NCBI GenBank assembly: GCA_021199255.1
Contig: JAJQIK010000090.1
Span: 62,001-126,000, forward strand
Source of the DNA: Clostridiales bacterium
GTDB lineage: Bacteria > Bacillota > Clostridia > Lachnospirales > Lachnospiraceae
Length of the DNA: 64,000 nucleotides
Direction of reading: 5' to 3'
Below the pieces are notes generated by a model. That model had not been told where the DNA came from. It searched no databases and saw only the letters and a list, made by a program, of their open reading frames with translations. The stretch's first letter is position 1. Each line of letters begins with the position of its first letter. The position numbers were made by a program, and so were the translations under genes. This document shows, in pieces, positions 16,566 to 25,681 of this stretch.

Positions 16566-17390
16566 TTATCCATCTGTTTTATGCCTTACCGTCTCTAAAT
16601 CCTCATCTTTCTTAACCACCACCCCGATAAACGGCAGCTCCTTCTTAAGCTGATCTGTCGGGATACCGCCGATCTGCAGCGCATTGATCCAGTCGATTAA
16701 TTCGGAGGTGCTGGGTTTCTTGCGGATATCCTTCATGGAGCGAATCCAATAAAACACCTCCATCGCGTCCTTTAACAGCTTCTCCTCCACATTGGGATAA
16801 TGGGTTCTGACGATTTCTTCCATCAGGGTTTGGTCAGGGAAGTCTATATAATGAAAAATACATCTTCTGAGAAACGCGTCCGGCAGCTCCTTCTCCGCAT
16901 TGGAGGTAATAATCACGATCGGCCTGTGCTTCGCCTTTACGGTTCTTTTCGTCTCGTGAATATAAAATTCCATCTGATCCAGCTCCCACAACAAATCGTT
17001 GGGAAATTCCAGATCCGCCTTGTCAATCTCATCTATCAGCAGAATTACCTGTTCTTCAGCCTCAAAGGCCTCCCCCAGCTTGCCCAGCTTAATATAGCGG
17101 GCGATGTCGTCCACGCCCTCTTCGCCGAACTGCCCGTCGTACAGTCTCTGGATCGTATCATACAGATAAAGGCCGTCCTGCGCCTTTGTGGTGGATTTAA
17201 TATTCCAGATAATCAGCCGCTTGTTCAGAGATCTGGCCACAGCCTGCGCAAGCATCGTCTTGCCGGTGCCCGGTTCTCCCTTCACAAGCAGGGGCTTCTG
17301 CAACGCAATCGCCACATTAACGCTGGCCAATAATTGTTCCGACGCCACATAATCAGCCGTACTGTTAAATGTTACCTTCTGTCCGTCCAT
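16566..17390 (-). CDS. MoxR-family AAA+ ATPase
   Basis: A 274-residue single AAA+ module. It has Walker A GEPGTGKTML near residues 39-48, Walker B VILLIDEID, a sensor-1 region ending IVIITSNAEKELP, and an arginine pair (FLRRCIF) in the arginine-finger area. AAGGAACGGT precedes the ATG. MoxR ATPases use ATP to remodel or mature proteins with a VWA co-chaperone, which here is the next gene. It is the first gene of an apparent five-gene operon; its promoter is read at 17443-17470, back to back with that of metF. Confidence 0.92.
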   Translation of the reverse strand: MDGQKVTFNSTADYVASEQLLASVNVAIALQKPLLVKGEPGTGKTMLAQAVARSLNKRLIIWNIKSTTKAQDGLYLYDTIQRLYDGQFGEEGVDDIARYIKLGKLGEAFEAEEQVILLIDEIDKADLEFPNDLLWELDQMEFYIHETKRTVKAKHRPIVIITSNAEKELPDAFLRRCIFHYIDFPDQTLMEEIVRTHYPNVEEKLLKDAMEVFYWIRSMKDIRKKPSTSELIDWINALQIGGIPTDQLKKELPFIGVVVKKDEDLETVRHKTDG

Positions 17391-17434
17391 ACCGTTCCTT
17401 CCCGCTCCTTGTCCGTTCGCAAGGATTTCATTTC

Positions 17435-17463
17435 TTGCCTATTCTATAGATTTATGTTACGAT
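17435..17463 (+). promoter_or_regulatory. Possible promoter of metF
   Basis: TTGCCT (17435-17440), 17 bp, TACGAT (17458-17463). It overlaps the promoter read in the other direction for the MoxR operon. Confidence 0.45.
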
Positions 17464-17470
17464 ATTTCAA
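17443..17470 (-). promoter_or_regulatory. Possible promoter of the MoxR-VWA-signalling operon
   Basis: Minus strand TTGAAA (17470-17465), 16 bp, TATAGA (17448-17443). Because it overlaps the metF promoter, the two transcription units may interfere with each other. Confidence 0.45.
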
Positions 17471-17527
17471 GTGTAAAAGCAAGAATTTGTTGCAAACAAG
17501 GTCACAATATAGAAAGGAATCCCTACT

Positions 17528-18367
17528 ATGCCACAGTCACAAACCAGTCTCTCCTTTGAAATATTTCCGCCCAAGAAGGAAGAAGAATTTGAAAATGTCT
17601 TCAGCCTCCTGCGCGAGCTGAAAAGCCTGCATCCTGATTTTATCAGTTGTACTTACGGAGCCGGCGGCTCCAGGGCAGGCAAGACCATTGAAATTGTCTC
17701 TTTTATCCAGAAAGAATTGCAGATCGACGCGATCGCACATATCACCTGCGTTGGATTTACCAGGGAGGATCTTGCCAGAAACTGCGACGCCCTGATGGAA
17801 GCGGGGGTAAAGCATGTGCTGGCGCTGCGCGGCGACAGGCCGCAGTCCATGAGCGACGAACAGTTTCGCAACCGCGAATTTTTCTACGCCGCCGACCTGG
17901 TCCGTTACCTGAAGGAGCATACGGATTTGCAGATTTCCGGCGCCTGCTACCCGGAAAAGCATTTCGAGGCTCCCAGTCTGGAAAGCGACTTGCGTCACCT
18001 GAAAGAGAAGGTGGACGCGGGCGTTACTTCCCTGATTACTCAGATGTTTTTTGATAATACCTATTTTTACCGCTTTCTGGAGCAGATCCGCGGCATGGGA
18101 ATTACGGTTCCTGTTCACGCGGGCATCATGCCGATCACAACCGCCGGGCAGTTGGGAACCACCGTCTCCCTCTCCGGTTCCTCCGTTCCCAAGAAGCTGG
18201 CCGATCTGATTGCCGTTTACGGGGATAATAAAGAAGATATGCGCAAGGCCGGCATCGACTATGCAGTCAGCCAGATCCGCGACTTAAAGGAACACGGTGT
18301 GGACGGGATTCATATTTATTCCATGAACAAGATCAAAACCACCAGGGAAATCTGTTCCCAGATCTAA
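17528..18367 (+). CDS. metF: Methylenetetrahydrofolate reductase
   Basis: Reduces 5,10-methylene-THF to 5-methyl-THF for methionine synthesis. The 279-residue TIM barrel starts SLSFEIFPPKKEEEF, has the catalytic-loop region SCTYGAGGSRAGKT, HVLALRGDRPQ for folate/FAD contacts, and the conserved HAGIMP segment. Length fits the short bacterial MetF. AGAAAGGAAT precedes the ATG. It is a single plus-strand gene; no metH, metE or metV lies next to it, so the electron donor cannot be told from context. Confidence 0.95.
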   Translation: MPQSQTSLSFEIFPPKKEEEFENVFSLLRELKSLHPDFISCTYGAGGSRAGKTIEIVSFIQKELQIDAIAHITCVGFTREDLARNCDALMEAGVKHVLALRGDRPQSMSDEQFRNREFFYAADLVRYLKEHTDLQISGACYPEKHFEAPSLESDLRHLKEKVDAGVTSLITQMFFDNTYFYRFLEQIRGMGITVPVHAGIMPITTAGQLGTTVSLSGSSVPKKLADLIAVYGDNKEDMRKAGIDYAVSQIRDLKEHGVDGIHIYSMNKIKTTREICSQI

Positions 18368-18374
18368 TCGAACC

Positions 18375-18421
18375 AAAAACCGGGCAGGAGATAGATCAGC
18401 TAACGGCCTATCCCCTGCCCG
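18375..18421 (-). terminator. Terminator between metF and gpsA
   Basis: CGGGCAGG-AGATAG pairs with CTATCC-CCTGCCCG in a long stem (18381-18421). The T-rich side (GGTTTTTGG) serves the minus-strand gpsA transcript; the stem may also stop metF from the other side. Confidence 0.7.
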
Positions 18422-18436
18422 ATTGTATCAATGGAA

Positions 18437-19453
18437 TTAATCTTCTTCCCATGGCAGCAGCGGATTCTCCACCTTCTTATCACGAAGCATCAGGTTCTCC
18501 ACCGCCTGTCTCGCCGACTGTCCTTCAAACAGCACCGCGTTCACCTGCTCTATAATCGGAAGCTGCACATGATATTTTCTGGATAATCCCATGGCCGCCT
18601 TGGCGGAATACACACCCTCCACAACCATGTTCACTTCAGCCATCGCCTGTTCCATGGTATAGCCCTGTCCGATCAGTATCCCCGCGCGCCTGTTGCGGGA
18701 ATGCATGGAAGCGCAGGTTACAATCAAATCTCCAATACCGGTTAAGCCGGAAAAGGTTTCTATCTTACCTCCCATAGCTATGCCCAGTCCGGCGATTTCC
18801 GCAATTCCTCTGGTAATCAACGCAGCCTTGGTATTATCGCCGAACCCAAGTCCGTCGGCGATACCGGCCGCCAGCGCCACCACATTCTTAAGCGCCGCTC
18901 CCAGCTCAATCCCCAGCACATCCGGGCTGATATATACGCGGAACACCTCGTTCATAAAAATATTCTGCAAATACTCCGCCGTAGCCTTCTTTCTGGCGCC
19001 CACCACAATGGTTGTGGGAATACCCCGTCCTACCTCCTCCGCATGGGAAGGGCCTGACAATACCGCCACTTCCGCCTGGGGAATTTCCTCCTCTATAATC
19101 TGGGAAAGGGTCATCAGGGTTTGTTCCTCCACACCCTTCGCCACATTAACGATTACCTGCCCGTCCTTCACATACTGCGCCATGCTCCGGGACGTGCTCC
19201 TCGTATAAGGGGAGGGTACCGCCAGGACAAGCACCTCCTTATTGCGGACGGCAGACTCCAGATCCGTAGTAAATTCCATATTTTCCGGCAGCTTTACGCC
19301 CGGCAGCTTCTCCTTATGCTCATGCTCCCTTGTGAGCATCTCTATTTCAGACGCTATCGCAGACCATACCGTAACCTGATGTCCGTTCTTATGCAGCAGA
19401 AGCGCCAGGGCCGTTCCCCAGCTTCCTGCCCCTAAAACACTGATGTTTGCCAT
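18437..19453 (-). CDS. gpsA: Glycerol-3-phosphate dehydrogenase, NAD(P)-dependent
   Basis: Makes sn-glycerol-3-phosphate from dihydroxyacetone phosphate for phospholipid synthesis. The 338-residue product has the N-terminal GAGSWGTALA dinucleotide loop, VNVAKGVEEQT, LSGPSHAEEVGRG, and the substrate-domain core LGAALKNVVALAAGIADGLG with the catalytic Lys, then DLIVTCAS. It is directly followed upstream by plsY, the acyltransferase that uses its product, with one intergenic base, and by der. This der-plsY-gpsA order is standard in Firmicutes. Confidence 0.97.
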   Translation of the reverse strand: MANISVLGAGSWGTALALLLHKNGHQVTVWSAIASEIEMLTREHEHKEKLPGVKLPENMEFTTDLESAVRNKEVLVLAVPSPYTRSTSRSMAQYVKDGQVIVNVAKGVEEQTLMTLSQIIEEEIPQAEVAVLSGPSHAEEVGRGIPTTIVVGARKKATAEYLQNIFMNEVFRVYISPDVLGIELGAALKNVVALAAGIADGLGFGDNTKAALITRGIAEIAGLGIAMGGKIETFSGLTGIGDLIVTCASMHSRNRRAGILIGQGYTMEQAMAEVNMVVEGVYSAKAAMGLSRKYHVQLPIIEQVNAVLFEGQSARQAVENLMLRDKKVENPLLPWEED

Positions 19454-19454
19454 C

Positions 19455-20129
19455 TCAAGCCTCCATTTCCTTTTCCACTTTTGAGTCGCCGCTTTTATGC
19501 GTCAGATAAGTCTTACGCTCCGTACCGCTTAACAGTCTCTTAATATTCTCCCTGTGCTTATAGTACGCCATCACCGTAAGCAGCCCCGCAATCACATACA
19601 TCTCGTTCAACAGGGGCTGGGACATTCCAAACACCCCGTTCTGCCCCAAAACAATCAGCTCGATCAGGAATCCCGCGTACACCAGAAGCGAACCCAAAGA
19701 CACATAATGGGTGATAAAAAACGCCCCGAAAAACAGCACGATTCCCACCGGGATCAAATAGGGGTGAAAAGCAAGAATCAGCCCCGCCGTAGCGGCAATG
19801 CCCTTCCCTCCCCTGAATTTTAAATAGAATGGAAAATTATGTCCCAGAATAGCCCCCGCCGCCGCATATATTTTCAGCAGATAAATCATATCCGGGCGGG
19901 AATTTTTAAAAAGGAGACTCGCGGCAGCGACTGCCAGAACACACTTTAAGATATCTCCCACCAGTACCAGAAGCCCGGCTCTGGTTCCCAGCACGCGCAT
20001 GGTATTCGTCGTACCCGCATTGCCGCTTCCATAATTTCTGATATCAATCCCATGCAAACGCCCGTAAATATAGGCGGTCTGAAATAATCCAAACACATAT
20101 CCAATCACAAGACAAACGATTCGTTCCAC
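19455..20129 (-). CDS. plsY: Acyl-phosphate:glycerol-3-phosphate acyltransferase
   Basis: Integral membrane enzyme that transfers an acyl group from acyl-phosphate to glycerol-3-phosphate. I place the start at a GTG at 20129 (VERIVCLVIGY), one base after the der stop, because the longer ATG reading runs back through der. The 224-residue product has several membrane helices with the three PlsY loop motifs: GSGNAGTTNTMR, FRGGKGIAATAG and a later helix-flanked segment. The extra Lys/Glu-rich C terminus after YKHRENIKRL is soluble. PlsX, which makes the acyl-phosphate, is also in this window (48168). Confidence 0.93.
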   Translation of the reverse strand: MERIVCLVIGYVFGLFQTAYIYGRLHGIDIRNYGSGNAGTTNTMRVLGTRAGLLVLVGDILKCVLAVAAASLLFKNSRPDMIYLLKIYAAAGAILGHNFPFYLKFRGGKGIAATAGLILAFHPYLIPVGIVLFFGAFFITHYVSLGSLLVYAGFLIELIVLGQNGVFGMSQPLLNEMYVIAGLLTVMAYYKHRENIKRLLSGTERKTYLTHKSGDSKVEKEMEA

Positions 20130-20130
20130 T

Positions 20131-21468
20131 TTATTTGTTTTCCTTTCTCTCCCTGATAATAAACTTAAGGGGCGTACCCGCAAAGCCGAAAGTCTCCCTG
20201 ATCTGGTTCTCCAGATATCTGGTATAGGAGAAGTGCATCAGTTCCTTGTCATTGACAAATATCACAAAGGTAGGCGGTTTGACGGAAACCTGCGTAATAT
20301 AATAAAGTCTCAGTCTCTTCCCCTTATCGGCAGGCGGCTGCTGCATTGCCACGGCCTCTGTCATAATCTCATTCAGTACGCCCGTCGCCACGCGCATGGA
20401 ATGGTTTGCGCTGACCGCGTCGATCATATCATACAGCTTCGGCAGCCTCTGTCCCGTCAGCGCCGAGATAAAGAGAATCTCCGCATAGCTCATAAAGGAT
20501 AATATCTGCCTGATCTTCTGGGTAAACTCTTTGACCGTCTTATCGTTCTTCTCAATAGCGTCCCATTTGTTCACCGCAATAATAACCGCCTTGCCCCGGT
20601 CATGGGCAATCCCGGCGATCTTGGCGTCCTGCTCGGTCACGCCCTCCTTAGCGTCTATCACAAGCACGACGATGTCGGCTCGTTCCACCGCCGCCACGGT
20701 ACGGATAATCATATACCGCTCCAGCTCTTCTTTGATTTTATTCTTTCTCCGCAGGCCTGCCGTGTCAATCAAAACATAATCCTTACCATTGTGCCTGACC
20801 TCGGTATCGATGGCGTCCCTGGTCGTACCCGCAATATCCGATACGATAACGCGGTTCTCTCCAATCAGTTTATTGACGATAGAGGATTTGCCTACGTTTG
20901 GTTTGCCCACAATGGCAACCCTGATACGGTCGTCCTCCTCTTCCGCCGCCGCTTCTTTATCAAAATAAGAGGACACCTCATCCAGCAGCTCGCCGATTCC
21001 CAGACGGTTAGCGGAAGAAATCGGATAAGGTTCTCCAATTCCCAGATTATAAAACTCATAAACGTCGGCCATATACTTCTGAAAGCTGTCCACCTTATTA
21101 ACCGCCAGGACTACCGGTTTCCCGGAACGCCTCAGCATATCCGCCACTTTAGAATCCGCGTCCACCAGCCCCTGCCTGACGTCCACCAGAAAGATAATCA
21201 CATCCGCCGTATCAATGGCGATCTGCGCCTGTTCCCGCATCTGGGAAAGAATAATATCCTTGCTGTCCGGCTCAATGCCCCCGGTATCAATCAGGGTAAA
21301 ATTCATGTCCAGCCAACTGATATCCGCATAAATCCGGTCTCTGGTGATTCCCGGCGTATCCTTCACGATCGATATATTATCGCCGGCCAGGGCATTAAAC
21401 AGTGTGGATTTCCCTACGTTTGGACGCCCTACCACTGCCACGATGGGCTTGGTTTTTCTCTTACTCAT
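20131..21468 (-). CDS. der: Ribosome-assembly GTPase Der (EngA)
   Basis: Essential double GTPase for 50S maturation. The 445-residue product has two tandem G domains: GRPNVGKST ... DTGGIEP ... NKVD in the first and GKPNVGKSS ... DTAGLRRK ... NKWD in the second. A KH-like C-terminal domain ending [10 protein letters not shown] follows. A weak GAAG is the only ribosome-site-like sequence next to the ATG at 21468, which is odd for such a gene. A strong promoter lies at 21534-21562 and the leader carries a tight TTCCCC-TGAC-GGGGAA hairpin (21502-21517). Confidence 0.97.
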   Translation of the reverse strand: MSKRKTKPIVAVVGRPNVGKSTLFNALAGDNISIVKDTPGITRDRIYADISWLDMNFTLIDTGGIEPDSKDIILSQMREQAQIAIDTADVIIFLVDVRQGLVDADSKVADMLRRSGKPVVLAVNKVDSFQKYMADVYEFYNLGIGEPYPISSANRLGIGELLDEVSSYFDKEAAAEEEDDRIRVAIVGKPNVGKSSIVNKLIGENRVIVSDIAGTTRDAIDTEVRHNGKDYVLIDTAGLRRKNKIKEELERYMIIRTVAAVERADIVVLVIDAKEGVTEQDAKIAGIAHDRGKAVIIAVNKWDAIEKNDKTVKEFTQKIRQILSFMSYAEILFISALTGQRLPKLYDMIDAVSANHSMRVATGVLNEIMTEAVAMQQPPADKGKRLRLYYITQVSVKPPTFVIFVNDKELMHFSYTRYLENQIRETFGFAGTPLKFIIRERKENK

Positions 21469-21533
21469 CTCTTCAACAACCGTGCCTTTCTCTCAATCCA
21501 TTTCCCCGTCAGGGGAATTATTACGTCCGCTTG

Positions 21534-21562
21534 ATTTTACAATATCTGCCCCCGCTTGTAAA
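21534..21562 (-). promoter_or_regulatory. Promoter of der-plsY-gpsA
   Basis: Minus strand TTTACA (21562-21557), 17 bp, TAAAAT (21539-21534). The 315-bp gap to prs holds this promoter, the prs promoter and GC-rich sequence between them with no gene. Confidence 0.7.
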
Positions 21563-21642
21563 GACCTCGCCCGCAAAGTTTCCGCCGCCTGCAGCCTACG
21601 CGGCAGCCGCGTACCGTCCGTTACTATTTTACTAGAATTTTC

Positions 21643-21671
21643 TTGACGTGTCACTAGCTTAATGATATAAA
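21643..21671 (+). promoter_or_regulatory. Promoter of the PRPP synthetase gene
   Basis: TTGACG (21643-21648), 17 bp, TATAAA (21666-21671). The leader is about 100 bases. Confidence 0.75.
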
Positions 21672-21771
21672 ATGATACTAGAGTTTTGGCGTAGAAAGTC
21701 AGACTGAAAGCCTGGAAATATGGCTCGGAAATATCATTAGGAAATAAAATAGAAATATTCAGAAAATAAGG

Positions 21772-22977
21772 ATGGAAATCATTATGCCCAATACAGAACA
21801 ACTGGAACACGCTATGCCTGTGGCGCCGATCAAACTGCTGACTACCCGCTCCGCCCTTCCATTGGCCAACAAGGTCAACAGCTACCTTGTGGATTTCCGC
21901 AAGACGCTGAACAATAATTTCAAATCTGACCCCGCCTTTCACGGTTATATGGAAAACAACTATCTGATGGAAGTGGAATGTCCCCGGTTTGGAAGCGGAG
22001 AAGCCAAGGCCATCCTGCATGATTCCGTGCGGGGCAAGGATATCTTTATCCTGACAGATGTCTGCAACCACAGCATTACCTATATGATGAACGGCTATAC
22101 CAATCATATGTCGCCCGACGACCACTATCAGGATTTAAAGAGAATCATATCCGCCATCAACGGCAAGGCGCACCGCATCAACGTAATCATGCCTTTTCTG
22201 TATGAGGGCAGGCAGCATAAAAGAAACGGCAGGGAATCCCTGGACTGCGCCTATGCGATCAAGGAACTGATGGATATGGGCGTGTCGAACTTTATCACCT
22301 TTGACGCCCACGACCCCAGAGTCCAAAATTCCGTTCCCCTCAAGGGCTTCGACAACTTTACGCCGCCCTATCAGTTTATCCGTTCCCTGCTTCGCACTGA
22401 GAAGGATCTGATCATCGATAAGGAGCACACCATTGTCATCAGCCCCGACGAGGGAGCCTTGGACAGAGCGGTTTATTTCGCCAACGTATTGGGCGTGGAT
22501 ACCGGTATGTTCTATAAACGACGCGATTACTCTACCATTGTCAATGGTAAAAACCCTATTGTCGCCCACGAATTTCTGGGCGACAACATAGACGGCAAGG
22601 ACGTTATCGTCATCGACGACATGATTTCTTCCGGGGGCAGCATGATCGACACCGCCAGGCAGCTCAAGAAAATGAATGCCAAGCGGGTCTTTATCTGCTG
22701 TACCTTCGGTCTTTTCACCGACGGCCTTGACGCCTTTGACGAGGCCTATGAAAAATGCTATTTTGACAAGGTGGTAACCACCAACCTCTGCTATCAGCCT
22801 CCCCTGCTCCGGGAAAAGCCTTATTATGTGGAAGCGGATATGAGTAAATTCATCGCTTCTATCATTGACTTCCTGAATCATGACGCCTCCATGGCGAATA
22901 TTTACACGCCCACCGATAAGATTCATCAGATTCTTGCCAAATATAACAACCGGGAAGTAAGCGGTCTGGATATCTAA
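21772..22977 (+). CDS. prs: Ribose-phosphate pyrophosphokinase, long divergent form
   Basis: Makes PRPP from ribose-5-phosphate and ATP. The 401-residue protein is some 80 residues longer than common Prs. It has an FLYEGRQHKRNGRES segment where the catalytic Arg/Lys region is expected, FITFDAHDPRVQ for the metal/ATP site, KRRDYS with the flexible-loop basic pair, and the PRPP-binding VIVIDDMISSGGSM. The C-terminal region is longer than usual. The start may be the ATG at 21784 (MPNTEQ), because AAGG abuts the ATG at 21772. Its last four bases overlap the end of the convergent histidine kinase gene, with no terminator between. Confidence 0.88.
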   Translation: MEIIMPNTEQLEHAMPVAPIKLLTTRSALPLANKVNSYLVDFRKTLNNNFKSDPAFHGYMENNYLMEVECPRFGSGEAKAILHDSVRGKDIFILTDVCNHSITYMMNGYTNHMSPDDHYQDLKRIISAINGKAHRINVIMPFLYEGRQHKRNGRESLDCAYAIKELMDMGVSNFITFDAHDPRVQNSVPLKGFDNFTPPYQFIRSLLRTEKDLIIDKEHTIVISPDEGALDRAVYFANVLGVDTGMFYKRRDYSTIVNGKNPIVAHEFLGDNIDGKDVIVIDDMISSGGSMIDTARQLKKMNAKRVFICCTFGLFTDGLDAFDEAYEKCYFDKVVTTNLCYQPPLLREKPYYVEADMSKFIASIIDFLNHDASMANIYTPTDKIHQILAKYNNREVSGLDI

Positions 22978-25598
22978 ACTGCCAGCGGGAAGGTAAGGGA
23001 AACCTTAAACAAATCCCCATCTAACTGAATCTCAAAGGTTCCCTTCTGCGCTTCCGTCAGATTCTTGGCTATGGAGAGCCCAAGGCCGCTTCCTTCTGTG
23101 GTTCTGGATACGTCCCCGCGGATAAACCGTTCTGTCAATTCATCCGGATTACAATTCAAAGCGGAAGCGGAAATATTCTTAATGGAGATTTCAATACTTC
23201 CGTCGGGCTCCTGCGAACCGTCAAGGGTCACATAAACTCTTGTTCCCGTCATGGCATACTTATAGATATTGTTAAACAAATTCTCCATCACGCGCCAGAT
23301 TCTGCGGCTGTCCGCTTCAATCACGGTGTTGGCGGCGTTTATGTTTATCACGGTGGTCAGATTTTTCTCTTCGAATTTCTCAGAGAACTCTCCGATGGTC
23401 TGATTCATCAGTTCGGTCAGGTTAATCCGCTCAAAATGCAGGCTGATATTTCCCGAAGAAATTTTGCTGGCCTCTACCAGGTCATCGGTCAACTGCTTTA
23501 AGCGCTGAGATTTTTCATCTAATACCTGAATATAGTTCTGTACCTTTTCATTCTCTACCCGTTCCCTCTTAATCAAATCCACATAGTTAATAATCGAGGT
23601 AAGAGGAGTTTTAATATCATGGGAGACATTGGTAATCAGATCCGCTTTCATGCGTTCGTCCTTCATACTGATCTCCACCGCATCCTTGATACCCTTCCCG
23701 ATACTGTTAACAGAATTTGCCAGGGTGAGATTATCGCCGTGCAGACCGGCTGTTTCCACCTGATGCTCCAGATCTCCCGCAGTGATGGTTTCGATTCCCT
23801 CCACGATGCCCTGACGCTCCCTGGCGTCTCTGTAAAGCAGGATACCCACGGCTCCATCTACACAAAGCGCTATCAGAAGCCATGCAAAAGAGCCCTGTAC
23901 GCCGCACAGCATCATGAGCAGATTGAACAACAGGAAAAGTCCATAGGGCAGCCAAGTGCGGATTACAATCGTACCGTTGTCGTATACCTTCCACGCAAAC
24001 GCCTTCGCCCTGCGGCATAATCTGCATAAATAGCTGTTCTTCCACAGCGTCCCGGCTTTGATTCTTCTCACCAGGCTATAGAAGAAGAACATCACCACCG
24101 CGTCCGCCGCAAATACTCCTGCCGCCAGCAATATTTTAAACCACTGCTCATATACTACTTCCCCGTAGGACAGGGTCGAGATATGAATATCCGCCAGCTC
24201 CAGAATCACAATAACCACCCACGCCGCCAGCACTCCAACGCCCAGGGCAATCAGCGCCGCCGCCTCCGTAGGGATTCTGTCAAAAGCGTTTAAACGAATA
24301 GAAGCCCCGCTGCCAGCAGAAGTCTCTCTGCCTGTCGTCATGGTCTGATAGATAAACAGGAGCAGATACAGAATCCCTGCCGCAACCGCCCCCATAACCC
24401 ACTGCCAGAAATAGGGCAGATAATTGTCAAAGCCTTCGGCTCCCTGCGTAAAGACATCATTGACGGGATAGTCCGTATCCACGCCGATCCATACCTGAAC
24501 GTTTTCCGGATAGGCATAGTCATATTCCTGCAAAATGGTGCGGATAGTATTCTCCTCGATGGCGGTATTGGTTTCATATACCAGCTCCGACGGACTGTAA
24601 TAAATATACTTACTGGACGCAAACGCCGTCTCCTCCAGCATCCCGCCGCCCTGCATGGTATCCAGCAGAACCGCTATGTCCTCCGTCTCCAGATTGCTGT
24701 AATACTGGGTGTCCTCTCCTACCGTCTTGGCAATCAGATAGCTTACGTTGGAATGATCTTGGCTGTAATATTCCTTGTATTCCAGATATTCCTCATAATT
24801 ATAAGCAAGGCTCCTGGCGGCCTTTTCCACATTGGCGCACAGATTGTCATATAACTCCCAGTCCGAGACATATTCCTCCAGATTTTTCCCCTCCGCAGTC
24901 TTATAGCGGTTAATCAGAATGTTATGCGCCGTATTCCCATCGCCGTCTGAATCCGCAGAGTCGGTATATCCGCCGTCCCCATTGTCATACTCCCCTGCCC
25001 ATAACTGGTTGGCGGATACGTCGCTTACCAGCGTATAGCTTCCGATATCGGACTTCAGATAACTGGCGTCCGACGTATTATAGTACTGGCTTTGAGGGTC
25101 GATCACGGTCACCCTGGTCTGCTCCGCCAGGAACTGATCCGCCTGCTGTTCTATGGTCGAATACTCAAAACCATAGCTGGCCCATTTGAGCAGATCTTCC
25201 AGATAGTATTCCGCCGTTACATACTGTTCCGGGAGCCCGATATCCCGGTAATTATACGCGGTAACATCTACAATCTTGCTGCCGTCAAACTCTCCCTCTG
25301 TTTCCAGTTGGCTGCTCACCACGCCATAGCGGATAATATCCGCCACGGCATAACCGAAAATCGAACCAAATAAGCCGGACTCCTCATATTCCTTGTTCCG
25401 TTCGGAGAAATCCAGTATATAGCTCCTTGTATAGCTGCCGTTGGAACGGAAGCCCTGAATCCGTACCGTAGAGCCTATTGCGATTACTAAAACGCAAAGC
25501 GCCATAACCGCCAGCGACAGGTGCTGCAAAATACGCATAAACGTCCGAAATCCATTTCCGCCCTTTTTTGTTTTTTTCCCTTTTTCTTCTTTTCCCAT
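22974..25598 (-). CDS. Sensor histidine kinase with large extracytoplasmic domain
   Basis: An 874-residue kinase. After a Lys/Gly-rich start and one membrane helix (SLAVMALCVLVIAIGS) comes an extracytoplasmic region of roughly 340 residues rich in Tyr, Asp and Glu. Several membrane helices, a HAMP-like linker (AGDLEHQVETAGL) and the kinase core follow. The core has TNVSHDIKTPLTS with the phospho-acceptor His, the N-box ENLFNNIYKYA, and G2 GSGLGLSIAKN. The G1 region reads ISIKNIS rather than DxGxG, a change often seen in this clostridial subfamily. It follows the OmpR regulator gene by 84 bp, its evident partner. Signal unknown. Confidence 0.92.
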   Translation of the reverse strand: MGKEEKGKKTKKGGNGFRTFMRILQHLSLAVMALCVLVIAIGSTVRIQGFRSNGSYTRSYILDFSERNKEYEESGLFGSIFGYAVADIIRYGVVSSQLETEGEFDGSKIVDVTAYNYRDIGLPEQYVTAEYYLEDLLKWASYGFEYSTIEQQADQFLAEQTRVTVIDPQSQYYNTSDASYLKSDIGSYTLVSDVSANQLWAGEYDNGDGGYTDSADSDGDGNTAHNILINRYKTAEGKNLEEYVSDWELYDNLCANVEKAARSLAYNYEEYLEYKEYYSQDHSNVSYLIAKTVGEDTQYYSNLETEDIAVLLDTMQGGGMLEETAFASSKYIYYSPSELVYETNTAIEENTIRTILQEYDYAYPENVQVWIGVDTDYPVNDVFTQGAEGFDNYLPYFWQWVMGAVAAGILYLLLFIYQTMTTGRETSAGSGASIRLNAFDRIPTEAAALIALGVGVLAAWVVIVILELADIHISTLSYGEVVYEQWFKILLAAGVFAADAVVMFFFYSLVRRIKAGTLWKNSYLCRLCRRAKAFAWKVYDNGTIVIRTWLPYGLFLLFNLLMMLCGVQGSFAWLLIALCVDGAVGILLYRDARERQGIVEGIETITAGDLEHQVETAGLHGDNLTLANSVNSIGKGIKDAVEISMKDERMKADLITNVSHDIKTPLTSIINYVDLIKRERVENEKVQNYIQVLDEKSQRLKQLTDDLVEASKISSGNISLHFERINLTELMNQTIGEFSEKFEEKNLTTVININAANTVIEADSRRIWRVMENLFNNIYKYAMTGTRVYVTLDGSQEPDGSIEISIKNISASALNCNPDELTERFIRGDVSRTTEGSGLGLSIAKNLTEAQKGTFEIQLDGDLFKVSLTFPLAV

Positions 25599-25681
25599 CT
25601 CTTCCCCAGGCAGACTGCTATTCTATCTGCTCGCCTTTCTCCGTCATATCATCTGTGTACGGCTTCCTCTCAGCCCACAGC

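Noticed and set aside
20602..21534. Plus-strand open frame of 310 residues opposite der
   Set aside because: Antisense shadow of der; no motifs.
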